Shown: piece after piece, positions 24,848 through 32,826 of the stretch
Layout: each line of letters starts with the position of its first letter
Numbering within the stretch: the stretch's first letter is position 1
Source of the DNA: SZUA-254 sp035292425
GTDB lineage: Bacteria; Bacteroidota; Ignavibacteria; UBA10030; SZUA-254
Direction of reading: 5' to 3'
Assembly (NCBI GenBank): GCA_035292425.1
Contig: DATDQD010000066.1
Coordinates: 1-39,535 of the forward strand
Length of the DNA stretch: 39,535 bases
Translations under genes and position numbers: made by a program
The notes under the pieces: model-generated
What the model was told of the DNA's origin: nothing
The model's input: only the letters and a program-made list of their open reading frames with translations
Database searches by the model: none

Positions 24848-26340
24848 TAATCGTTGTAATGACAATCACTGCAGTTCATCTCCATCCAGGCATTCCCGAT
24901 GTCGATCGGGTGCCGGTAGGAAATCCCCCCGAGGGAAATCCTGACGGTGTCGGCTACAAATTGCTGCGCCAGGATTGTGTGGCACAGGTTGCAATCCTTG
25001 GAGAGGACTTTCCCGTCTTCACTCCGATGTTTGCCGTCGTGACACCGGAAACACCCCGGGTAATAGAGGTGACCGATGTTATCGGTGAACCTTTTCCAGT
25101 CTGTCTTCATCTCGGGGAAATAATTGCGGGCGTAGAGCAACTGGACCTGCCCGACGGCACTGTCGAGCGCGGATTTCATCGTGGTCAAAACATCGGGATA
25201 ATGATTACGGTAATAATTCTCCATCGTGATCCGGATCGTGTCCAGCCCGCCCTGTTTCGTGGAATACTCCCCCTCCAGGGCCTCCACCGATATGGCCTTT
25301 ACCGACGGAAGGGCAGGATCGATCCAGCCCAGCGACATGATGTGATTCACCGAACGCGCCGGCGGATGGTAGATGTGCGTCGGTCGGTTATGGCAGTCGA
25401 TGCAGTCCATGCGGCGCGTGAATGCCGCCTCGAGCGAATCTTCCGGGACCTCGATTTCCGCGCTGCGGTAAATCACCTCGGCTCCGTCCGGTGTGCGCGA
25501 CCGGATCCACGGGATGATCTGGCGTTCCCGGTCAAGGGCCCTGTACGTGACCTCGTGCGCGATGTTCATGTGCCAGTGGATTCCGGAGGTCGGGCCCGCC
25601 TCGATATTTCCACCCCCGATTTTCATCAGCAGGTTGATGCTCCACCGGGAATTCCGCTCATCGGCGAGATAGTACGTGTTCACCTTCTGCTTCTCGCTGA
25701 AAAAATGCCTGGGCCAGTGACACTGCTCGCACGTTTCCTGCGCCGGCCGCAGGTTCTCGATGGGGGTGGGAATGGGCGTGGGATATTTATTGAATGCCAC
25801 CGCGTACATCTGGTAGCTTCCCGAGATTTTGGAACGGACGAACCAGTCGGCTCCCGACCCGATGTGGCACTTTACGCAGCCCACCTTCGCGTGCGGCGAG
25901 AACTGGTACGCGGTGTATTCCGGTTCCATCACATTGTGGCATGTTTCACCGCAGAACTGGTCTGAATCCGTATATTCATACGCCTTAAAACTGCCGAACG
26001 CCGAGAAGAGCAGGAGCAGGACGCCGCCGATCGACGTAAACACGAATGCCGCGCGGTGACGGGGATTGTTCAGGTCTATCTTGGGGAGGTGGAGGCCGTG
26101 CGGCTTGCCGATCCGCTCGCGGTAGTACTCCCGCACCAAACCAAAGATCATCACGGCGATCCCGAGGAGCAGGAACACCGGCAGGATGACAAACGTGATG
26201 ATGCCCATGTAGGGCTTTTGCTGCTCGGCCATCGTCTCTATCAGGATCAGGAAGAGGATCAGCCCGAAGCTGACGCCGGCGATCGCCGTGCCGAGAAGAG
26301 TGATGAGATTATAGAATGAAGGGGGAAATATGCGCTTCAT
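24847..26340 (-). CDS. Heptahaem NapC/NirT-family quinol dehydrogenase, ImcH-like
   Basis: 497 residues. Three membrane helices occupy about residues 10-120. The periplasmic part starts with an unusual CX3CH motif (CGETCH, followed by the NVM methionine ligand region), then CVKCH, CEQCH, CIDCH, CFRCH, CNLCH and CSDCH, giving seven haems. The first two motifs with SPHAKVGC between them are the NapC/NirT signature. Three helices plus seven haems match my recollection of Geobacter ImcH, which oxidises quinol for transfer to high-potential extracellular acceptors. The gene is the first of module C after a 116-base gap. Family assignment is firm; an extracellular role is only analogy. Confidence 0.88.
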   Translation of the reverse strand: MKRIFPPSFYNLITLLGTAIAGVSFGLILFLILIETMAEQQKPYMGIITFVILPVFLLLGIAVMIFGLVREYYRERIGKPHGLHLPKIDLNNPRHRAAFVFTSIGGVLLLLFSAFGSFKAYEYTDSDQFCGETCHNVMEPEYTAYQFSPHAKVGCVKCHIGSGADWFVRSKISGSYQMYAVAFNKYPTPIPTPIENLRPAQETCEQCHWPRHFFSEKQKVNTYYLADERNSRWSINLLMKIGGGNIEAGPTSGIHWHMNIAHEVTYRALDRERQIIPWIRSRTPDGAEVIYRSAEIEVPEDSLEAAFTRRMDCIDCHNRPTHIYHPPARSVNHIMSLGWIDPALPSVKAISVEALEGEYSTKQGGLDTIRITMENYYRNHYPDVLTTMKSALDSAVGQVQLLYARNYFPEMKTDWKRFTDNIGHLYYPGCFRCHDGKHRSEDGKVLSKDCNLCHTILAQQFVADTVRISLGGISYRHPIDIGNAWMEMNCSDCHYND

Positions 26341-26456
26341 AGGCCGGAGTCGTCAAGAACAGGCGGTAATGTAATGATTGCCGCGCATAAAGGAAATAGC
26401 CCGGACGGAGCGGATGAGATGAAATATTCCGATTTTTCCGGATTCTTCTTCACGAC

Positions 26457-27425
26457 TCATCGATAGGCAAAGAGCATCGCGTAAATGATCCAGAGCACCA
26501 CGCTGAAGCCGATGGTCAGCGCCGTCCAGCCGAACGCCTTGACGGCCCGTGTGACGATCGGCTGGTAGGGTTCGACGAGGCGGGATTCGAGCCGGCCGCT
26601 TTTGACGAGTTCCTCGTATTCCGCCGGCTTGTCCAGCGCGAATTCGTCAACGTCCATACGCCCCGTGAAGATGACGATGTCCATCGGGAATTTTTCCGGG
26701 CGGAGATGGGTGTTGAAGAAGTGCACGGTGAAGATAAACCCCACGGCGAGCAGGGCCTCGTCGCTGTGGATGATGGTGGCCACGTTGAGCAGCGAGCCGG
26801 GCATGAAGTTGGTGAAGAGTTCCGGGAACCAGAGCATCAGGCCGGTCGAACCGATGACCGCCACGCCCCAGAAGACGGCGAAATAATCGAACTTCTCCCA
26901 GTAGGTCCACCGGCCGAACCGCGGGCGCGGTCCCCTGCCGACGAACCACTTCACAGAGCCGATGAAATCGGAAAGGTCCTTCCCGTTGAACATCATCGAG
27001 TCGGGGCTGAAGATCATCGACTTCCACGTCCGTCCATCCCGCTTCTTCATCCTCAGGACGTCGATGACATGGATGAAGAAAACGGCGAACATGATGACCG
27101 CGGCGAACCTGTGGAGGGATCCCGCGCTCTCGAACCCGCCGAGGAGGTGCGAGAGCAGAACCGCCCAGCCGGTGTATGAAAACTTGAGCGTCAGGCCGGT
27201 GAGCGCGAGCGTCAGAAAGCTGATGATGAGGAAAATGTGCAGTGCCCTGTTGAGCCTGCTGAAACGGAGGAATTGACGTTCTCCCGCGGGAGAGCTTTCC
27301 TCCGCAGGAAAGTACGATGACCCTGCCTCCGTGGCCGTCGGCGTGGAAGGGGACGGGGATGGGGACGGCGCCGGTGCGGAACCGCCGGAGGAGTCCTTCT
27401 GCGCACTGTCGTTCCGGTTATCCAT
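26457..27425 (-). CDS. Membrane cytochrome b subunit (formate dehydrogenase gamma/HydC-like)
   Basis: 322 residues from the ATG at 27425, which overlaps the 19-haem gene by 8 bases. The first 50 residues are disordered and rich in Ser and Pro (PSPSPSPSTPT). About five helices follow, with paired histidines suited to two b haems: LNRALHIF, SLHRFAAV, FFIHVIDVL, ATIIHSDEALL and TVHFFNTHL. The pattern parallels the cytochrome b part of the 13-haem fusion at 29433-31751, so the two look like paralogues. It probably exchanges electrons with menaquinol for the 19-haem cytochrome. The cytoplasmic low-complexity tail is unusual for this family. Confidence 0.83.
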   Translation of the reverse strand: MDNRNDSAQKDSSGGSAPAPSPSPSPSTPTATEAGSSYFPAEESSPAGERQFLRFSRLNRALHIFLIISFLTLALTGLTLKFSYTGWAVLLSHLLGGFESAGSLHRFAAVIMFAVFFIHVIDVLRMKKRDGRTWKSMIFSPDSMMFNGKDLSDFIGSVKWFVGRGPRPRFGRWTYWEKFDYFAVFWGVAVIGSTGLMLWFPELFTNFMPGSLLNVATIIHSDEALLAVGFIFTVHFFNTHLRPEKFPMDIVIFTGRMDVDEFALDKPAEYEELVKSGRLESRLVEPYQPIVTRAVKAFGWTALTIGFSVVLWIIYAMLFAYR

Positions 27426-29436
27426 CCTGTCCGTCTTTCGGGCCGCCCGCACTCCCGGGTTCATCGTCCGCGGCGCCCGGCGGCTGCGCGCCGTTCTTCT
27501 CTTCCAGATGTTTCGCTTTCAGCAATCGACGGTACTGGAACGCCCGGGGGAGCCAGAGGAGCGTGTGGACGCCGCCGAGAAGGAACGTTCCGATCAGGAG
27601 CGACGTCATCCCCCAGAACGTCCAGAAGAGGAAGGGATATTTTTCCGGGTCGTGGTGCGTCGCGTGGGTCAGGTACCCGGCGAACCGCCTCGACGCCCCT
27701 TCGTGGCACTTCTGGCAGGTGCCGACGACGTTGTCGTGGCTCAGGTGCGAGCGGGGATCGGCCACGGGGAGGATGTCGTGGGCGCCGTGGCAGTCGTAGC
27801 ACTTCGCCGTCTTCGTGTAGCCGAGCTGGGACACCTTCCCGTGGTAGGTATCGAAGTAGGTCTCGGCGATCTTCTCGTGGCACCGCCCGCACTGCTGCAT
27901 GATTTCAAGCTTGAAGCCCTGGGAGTCCGCCCGCCTGATCTTGTGCGCGGTATGGCAGTCGTCGCAGACCGGGAGATCTTTTCCGGACTTCGAGACGAGT
28001 TTCGAATGGATGCTCTTTTGGAACTGCTCTTCGATGCCGTGGTGACACTTGCCGCACGTCTTCGGGAGGTTCCGGGGATTGACGCTGGAGAGGCTGTCGC
28101 TCCGCGGGAGCACGCTGTGCGGCGTGTGGCAGTTGCTGCACATCGCGGTCACGGTGAGCCCGCTCTTCATCAGTCCCTTGCCGTGAATGCTCTCGGTGTA
28201 CAGCTCGATGATCTGGTGCTCGATCCCCGTGTAGCGGACGGCGGCTTTCTGGCCCTCCCGGTGGCACCGTGCGCAAAGGAGGGGAACGTTTGTCGGGAAC
28301 GTCGGCGACGAAGGATCCAGTTTCCCCTTCACGCCGTGCTGCCCGTGGCACTCCTTGCAGGCCGGACCGTTCGGGTCGTTGTTGGTGACGAGTTTTCCGT
28401 GGAGACTGACGGTAAATTGCTGGCCCACCTCGGCATGGCACGACGAGCAATCCACTTTTTTTGTGATCGCATCGCAGGGACGCACATTCGATGCGTTCAC
28501 ATCCGAGTGGCACTGGCTGCACGATATCTTCTGGTGCCTCGACACACCGAGCTCCTGTGCCCGCACGAAGAGCGGCCTTCCGTCCCGGGAGGACTTCAGA
28601 TCCGGTCTCTCGTGGCAGGTGAGGCAGTCCCTGTCGGCCATTCCCTGCGTGTAATAAACTTTCCGGACCTTGTGCGGCTGGTGGCAGTCCACGCATGCCG
28701 GGAGGACGTGCTGTTCCTTCTCCCACAATTCGCCCTTGATCACCTTGCGGTGGACCGTTTCGATCTCGGCGTGGCACTTCGCGCAGGTCGAGGCGATGTT
28801 CTTCCGGGCGATCGATGACGCCGGGTTTGTGTGGGGCAGGATCGAGTGCCCGGTATGGCACGAGGCGCAGTTCGGCGCGACGATGAGCCCCTTTCTCAGG
28901 AGCCCCTCGCCGTGGATGCTCTCCGAAAAATTCTCCAGAATGTTGTCCTGGTGGATCACCCGCTGCCGCTGGACCGGGGATCCCTCCTGGTGACACTTTC
29001 CGCAGAGGAACGGGATTTTCAGAGGCGAAATGGCGGAATTACGATCCGATTTCGGCAGGATATTGTGTGTGCCGTGGCAGTCGTTGCAGCGCGGGGCGAG
29101 CCTGTCCCCCCGTGCCGCGGCCTGGCCATGGAGGGACTTCGATTCTTCGGCCTGTTCGGCCGAATGGCAGCCGCCGCAGTCCACCGGCGCGACGTCCTCC
29201 TCGTGGGGGAACTGCTTCCCGGCCAGGCCGGCGTGGCAGGAGACGCAGCCGTTCGACCCGTGGACCGAGCCTGCGTGGGTGTTCGCGTTGACGTACACCG
29301 AAATCTTTTTCCCGCCGCGTCTCCCCTCGAGCGATTTATCCTCGTGGCAGGAGAGGCAGTCGGCGTCCTCCTGCGCGAACGCGGGAATCGCAAGGAGAAG
29401 CAGGAGCGCCGGCGTTATAAAAATCCGCCGGATCAT
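27418..29436 (-). CDS. Nineteen-haem membrane-anchored cytochrome c
   Basis: 672 residues with a signal peptide ending AFAQ. I count nineteen CXXCH motifs between about residues 25 and 580. Seven repeats share the form S-x-HG, about 15 residues, CxxCHxxH, about 25 residues, CxKCH, for example with CNDCHGTH, CASCHTGH, CSNCHTPH and CYDCHGAH. A transmembrane helix lies at about 600-630, followed by a charged Gly-rich cytoplasmic tail. It should act as a long periplasmic electron wire or reservoir. The ATG overlaps the stop of the 13-haem gene (ATGA). I do not recognise a named protein with this exact haem number. Confidence 0.9.
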   Translation of the reverse strand: MIRRIFITPALLLLLAIPAFAQEDADCLSCHEDKSLEGRRGGKKISVYVNANTHAGSVHGSNGCVSCHAGLAGKQFPHEEDVAPVDCGGCHSAEQAEESKSLHGQAAARGDRLAPRCNDCHGTHNILPKSDRNSAISPLKIPFLCGKCHQEGSPVQRQRVIHQDNILENFSESIHGEGLLRKGLIVAPNCASCHTGHSILPHTNPASSIARKNIASTCAKCHAEIETVHRKVIKGELWEKEQHVLPACVDCHQPHKVRKVYYTQGMADRDCLTCHERPDLKSSRDGRPLFVRAQELGVSRHQKISCSQCHSDVNASNVRPCDAITKKVDCSSCHAEVGQQFTVSLHGKLVTNNDPNGPACKECHGQHGVKGKLDPSSPTFPTNVPLLCARCHREGQKAAVRYTGIEHQIIELYTESIHGKGLMKSGLTVTAMCSNCHTPHSVLPRSDSLSSVNPRNLPKTCGKCHHGIEEQFQKSIHSKLVSKSGKDLPVCDDCHTAHKIRRADSQGFKLEIMQQCGRCHEKIAETYFDTYHGKVSQLGYTKTAKCYDCHGAHDILPVADPRSHLSHDNVVGTCQKCHEGASRRFAGYLTHATHHDPEKYPFLFWTFWGMTSLLIGTFLLGGVHTLLWLPRAFQYRRLLKAKHLEEKNGAQPPGAADDEPGSAGGPKDGQDG

Positions 29437-31751
29437 TTTTTCTCCCCTTCGCGGCCTTCGGGCTTTGCCCCGGTGGCGGGTTTTCCGCCAGGCGTTCCCG
29501 TTCCGGGTTTGCCCTCCAGCTTCTCCCCCATCATTTCATCCGCGGGAAGTTCTTTCCTGATCCGCCCCGCGACGATCCGCCGCAGTTCGAGCGGATGGTC
29601 TTCCTCCATCTCCTCCTCCGTCAGCGTGCCTTTCCAGAACGCCACGTTGAGGGGGTAGACGTCGGGGTTGAAGATCACAAAATAGAAGTGCCACACGATG
29701 ACGGCCAGCGTGGCCAGCCACGCCTCGTAGTAGTGGATGGTGCGCGCCACGTCGTATCCCAGCTTCGTGAGCAGGCCGATGAAGGTATTGTCGAACCACA
29801 TGATGAGCCCGGTGACGCCCATGACGGAGGTCCCCCAGAGGAGGGCCCAGTATTCCGCCTTCTCGATGTAGCAGAACCGGTCGAAGAGCGGGCGGGTGCC
29901 GGACAATCCGAGGTTGTATTTCATCATCGCGATGGCGTCCTTCGCGTCCTGGCGGCGCGGGAGCATGTCGAAAATCAGCCGGCGCCCGGGGACCGTGAAG
30001 AATACGTACCAGACGTGGTAGAAGCTCGCGGCCAGCATGACCACCCCGGCGACGCGGTGGATCAGGCTCCTGGTGTCGAAGACGGAATCGCTCAGCGCCC
30101 GTATCCACTGCACCCACCAGACCTCGGGGAACCTGAGCATGAACCCGGTAACGACCAGCGTCATGAAGCTCAGCAGGAGAGCGGCATGCTGGACGCGCTC
30201 GTTCTTGCTCATCCTCGGGTAGAGTTCGTGGCTCGTATAGGGATGGGGGATGAGCCCGCGGCGGATCATCAGCTTCCGGCGGGACTTCTTTACGAAATCG
30301 AGCGCATTGTGCGCCAGCATCCCGCCGATGGTGAGCACGATCAGGAGGATGTAGGCCGTCGCGATCCAGTAGAGCATCGGCTCCTCCGTCCGCGACGACT
30401 CGTCCACGTGGACCCGGCCGATGGTGAAGCGCTCGTTGGCCCCGGGGTGGCAGCTTCCACAGGTCCCGGCAAGGTTGGCCTTGCTGATCATGGATGTGGA
30501 ATCGGCCGACGACTTGATATTATGCGTCCCGTGGCAGCTGGCGCAGTTGGCGACTTCGACCGAACCGCCGCGGATGGCAAGGCCGTGGTAACTGTCGGAG
30601 AAGGTCTTGAACCGGTCGCTCTCGATGCCGTACTTGGTCGAGAGGGCGACGGAACTGTGGCAGGGCGAGCAGACCTGCGCCGAGAGGTTCTGCCTGGCGA
30701 CGGGCGATTTCGGGTCGGTGTGCTTGAGGATCGTGTGCTCACCGTGGCAGTCCGTGCAGGTCGGCGCGTCGACCACGCCCTTCTGCACCGCGACTCCGTG
30801 CGCGCTCTGGTTGTACACGTCCGCGATCTCGCCGTGGCACTTCGAGCAGGTCCCGGCGATATTCAGCTTGCTGACCTTCGCCGCCGGATCGTATCCCTTC
30901 GCCATCTGGTGGCTGCCGTGGCAGTCGACGCAGTTCGGCGCCCTGTCATTCCCGTTCATGAGGGCGCGGCCGTGGACGCTCTGTTCGTAGGCCGCGATGA
31001 AACCCGCCGACGGCGATGTCCGCGCCCGGACGTCGGGATTGTCCAGGTGGCAGGTAAGGCAGAGCCGTTCCTGCGCGAGTTTCATACCGACGCCGTTATC
31101 CGGGTGGCTCGCCGGAGTGATGTCGTGGCCGTGGCAGCCGAGGCATTCCGGCGCGCCCTTCACGCCGGCGGCGAACGCCCCGCCGTGCGCGGAGGCCGCG
31201 AACTGTTCCACCACGTCGCCGTGGCACTGGCCGCAGCCCTCGGATATGTTCGCGCGGTTGAACGGCGACTCTTTCTCTTTCGGCGAGATGACATTATGGG
31301 TCCCGTGGCAGTCCTTGCACGACACCGAAGGCTCCTCTTTCCGGGCGATGGCCTGTGCCAGCTGGGGATGGAACCTGTGCTTCAGCTCGGCGCCCTTGTG
31401 GCAGGTGAGGCACTCCACCGGCCGGATGTTTTTCCTGTGAGGCATTTCCGCGGGATCGAAACCGGGGTGGCAGGCGGTGCAGACGAGCTTCTTATGCGGC
31501 GAACGGCCGAGCACGGCGGCGTCGACGAAGAGCGGCACCTGCGCCCCGTTTCTTTCGGTTGTGAGCGACGTGTCCGAGTGGCAGGCCAGGCAGTCGTCCC
31601 TCGACTGCGCCCTCGCCGGTCCGCTCAGGATCCAGAACGCGGCGAAGAGCAATGCGGCCGCCGCGAAGACGACCGTGATCAGGAGGCGGACGCAGAGGCG
31701 CCGGAAGGCGTCTCCCGGTGTTGGAGTGTCCGTGTTCACCGGGGCATTCAT
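29433..31751 (-). CDS. Thirteen-haem cytochrome c fused to a cytochrome b domain (CbcL-like layout)
   Basis: 772 residues from the ATG at 31751, which overlaps the UspA-family stop (ATGA). After an N-terminal helix, thirteen CXXCH motifs fill the periplasmic half; four are in the same SxHG/CxxCHxxH/CxxCH repeat as the neighbouring cytochromes. From about residue 460 the chain becomes a membrane cytochrome b with histidine pairs in ERVQHAALLL, SLIHRVAGV, SFYHVWYV, ARTIHYYEAW and VWHFYFVIF. A Gly/Pro/Lys tail ends the protein. A multihaem c part fused to a dihaem b part is the plan of Geobacter CbcL, a quinol oxidase for low-potential metal reduction, though CbcL has fewer haems. Function by analogy only. 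Confidence 0.88.
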   Translation of the reverse strand: MNAPVNTDTPTPGDAFRRLCVRLLITVVFAAAALLFAAFWILSGPARAQSRDDCLACHSDTSLTTERNGAQVPLFVDAAVLGRSPHKKLVCTACHPGFDPAEMPHRKNIRPVECLTCHKGAELKHRFHPQLAQAIARKEEPSVSCKDCHGTHNVISPKEKESPFNRANISEGCGQCHGDVVEQFAASAHGGAFAAGVKGAPECLGCHGHDITPASHPDNGVGMKLAQERLCLTCHLDNPDVRARTSPSAGFIAAYEQSVHGRALMNGNDRAPNCVDCHGSHQMAKGYDPAAKVSKLNIAGTCSKCHGEIADVYNQSAHGVAVQKGVVDAPTCTDCHGEHTILKHTDPKSPVARQNLSAQVCSPCHSSVALSTKYGIESDRFKTFSDSYHGLAIRGGSVEVANCASCHGTHNIKSSADSTSMISKANLAGTCGSCHPGANERFTIGRVHVDESSRTEEPMLYWIATAYILLIVLTIGGMLAHNALDFVKKSRRKLMIRRGLIPHPYTSHELYPRMSKNERVQHAALLLSFMTLVVTGFMLRFPEVWWVQWIRALSDSVFDTRSLIHRVAGVVMLAASFYHVWYVFFTVPGRRLIFDMLPRRQDAKDAIAMMKYNLGLSGTRPLFDRFCYIEKAEYWALLWGTSVMGVTGLIMWFDNTFIGLLTKLGYDVARTIHYYEAWLATLAVIVWHFYFVIFNPDVYPLNVAFWKGTLTEEEMEEDHPLELRRIVAGRIRKELPADEMMGEKLEGKPGTGTPGGKPATGAKPEGREGEKK

Positions 31752-32557
31752 CTTACGTGGTGCACTTCCTGTATCGCCTCGATGACGAGGGGGAAATACC
31801 GGTCGAGGGCGCACTCGACGTCGTCGCGCATGTCACAGTGCCCGTCCGGCGACTGGTGCTGGCAGACGGAGCAGACCTTCTCCCTCAGTCTGGCGACATA
31901 CGCGTCGAGGTTGTCGCCCGGGGTGGTGAGAACGATATCGATGATCTCCGGCAGGTAGCGGTTGATGGCGCAGGAGTCGTATGTGGACGCGACGCAGAGT
32001 CCCGATGGGGTGCGATCGATGCACTTCATGCAGACCCTCTGCCGTATTTCCTCGAGGTAGCGTTCTTCGTAAGGCATGATGGTCCTCTCTTCTGTGTTCC
32101 ATGGTAGCGGATCGGTGAATTTCCTGGCGGGCGACCCGGGCTTGACGATCATGACCGGAACCGCGGCGTTTCTGACGATCTGGTCGGCAATCCCCCCGGC
32201 GCGGACAGGATCCCCCGGCGAATCGGCCCGGACAGGGAGCACGATGACGTCCACGCCTTCCTCGCGCGCGAACCTCAGGATTTCCCGGGCCGGGACCCCG
32301 TTCCGGACGATGCAGGCGAATCGTGATTGCGGCCTGATTTTTTTCAGGAAGAAATCCTCCATCGCGCGATACTTCTTCCGCATCTCCGCGTCCCCCTCCG
32401 CCGATTCGCCCGGTCCCGGGGCGATCCGGTCGGGCGTCCGGGTGATGACGTGGATCAGGTAGATCTGGGATTTCTTCTCCCTGGAAAGCGTCAATGCGGC
32501 TTCGACGGCACAGAGCGACGCGTCCGTTAAATCCACGGGGACGAGTATCCTGTTCAT
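31748..32557 (-). CDS. UspA-domain protein with duplicated Cys-rich C-terminal domain
   Basis: 269 residues from the ATG at 32557. Residues 1 to about 150 are a universal stress protein domain (MNRILVPVDLTDAS at the start, VPVMIVKPGS at the end), but the usual Gly-rich ATP loop is not clear. From about residue 160 there are two copies of C-x2-C-x8-C-x7-C followed by A-x2-RY-x-P, 48 residues apart. Their exact spacing suggests metal or iron-sulfur binding. An in-frame ATG at 32077 with a strong ribosome site could produce the Cys-rich part alone. The gene heads the 31751-26457 cytochrome unit and its stop overlaps the next start. A stress or redox sensor role is inference. Confidence 0.78.
   Translation of the reverse strand: MNRILVPVDLTDASLCAVEAALTLSREKKSQIYLIHVITRTPDRIAPGPGESAEGDAEMRKKYRAMEDFFLKKIRPQSRFACIVRNGVPAREILRFAREEGVDVIVLPVRADSPGDPVRAGGIADQIVRNAAVPVMIVKPGSPARKFTDPLPWNTEERTIMPYEERYLEEIRQRVCMKCIDRTPSGLCVASTYDSCAINRYLPEIIDIVLTTPGDNLDAYVARLREKVCSVCQHQSPDGHCDMRDDVECALDRYFPLVIEAIQEVHHVR
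32083..32090 (-). promoter_or_regulatory. Internal Shine-Dalgarno site within the UspA fusion gene
   Basis: On the minus strand AGAGAGGA lies 5 bases before an in-frame ATG at 32077. It is stronger than any ribosome site near the full-length start. Initiation here would give a 109-residue protein holding just the two cysteine repeats. Confidence 0.5.
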
Positions 32558-32588
32558 ATTTGTCAGTTTTTTCGACATCCCTGTATAA

Positions 32589-32594
32589 AATATA
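32589..32594 (-). promoter_or_regulatory. -10 element of the UspA-cytochrome unit
   Basis: TATATT on the minus strand within an AT-rich patch, without a recognisable -35 hexamer 17 bases upstream. A promoter like this would need an activator. The palindrome at 32637-32654 is centred about 60 bases upstream of the expected start point. Confidence 0.4.
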
Positions 32595-32636
32595 ATCAAT
32601 CCCCGGTTCCGCGGGTATGATATGGAAAAGGTCGAA

Positions 32637-32654
32637 ACATGATTTTTATCATGT
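32637..32654. promoter_or_regulatory. Crp/Fnr-type palindromic operator
   Basis: ACATGAT and ATCATGT form a perfect 7-bp inverted repeat separated by TTTT. It resembles the FNR-family consensus TTGAT-N4-ATCAA with altered outer bases. The gene for a Crp/Fnr regulator lies next to it (32827-33537), and it is upstream of the UspA-cytochrome unit at a distance suited to class I activation. The match to a particular regulator is inference. Confidence 0.55.
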
Positions 32655-32826
32655 ATCACCCCGGAAGCGCCTAAAGTGTTGAAAATTTCGGGGAGGACGG
32701 TTGAGGGATCAGGGATGACGGAAATCGTGAAACGGGTGGTGTTTAAGCGGTGCCGCGCCTGATATGGAGCGGCGCAGGACGGGGGTGGAGCCGGGAACGG
32801 GGACGGTTCGGCGGCGAGTTGCCCGG

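Noticed and set aside
26341..26456. Possible terminator or promoter between the cytochrome b gene and the ImcH-like gene
   Set aside because: Only a 4-5 bp imperfect stem and no hexamer pair with good spacing could be found, so nothing is called in this 116-base gap.
27275..27400. Ser-Pro codon repeats in the cytochrome b gene as a tandem DNA repeat
   Set aside because: The stretch is a short low-complexity coding segment for the disordered N-terminus; no longer repeat unit is present.
29595..31958. 787-codon plus-strand open frame
   Set aside because: It mirrors the 13-haem cytochrome gene and runs into the UspA gene; no domain is visible in its translation.
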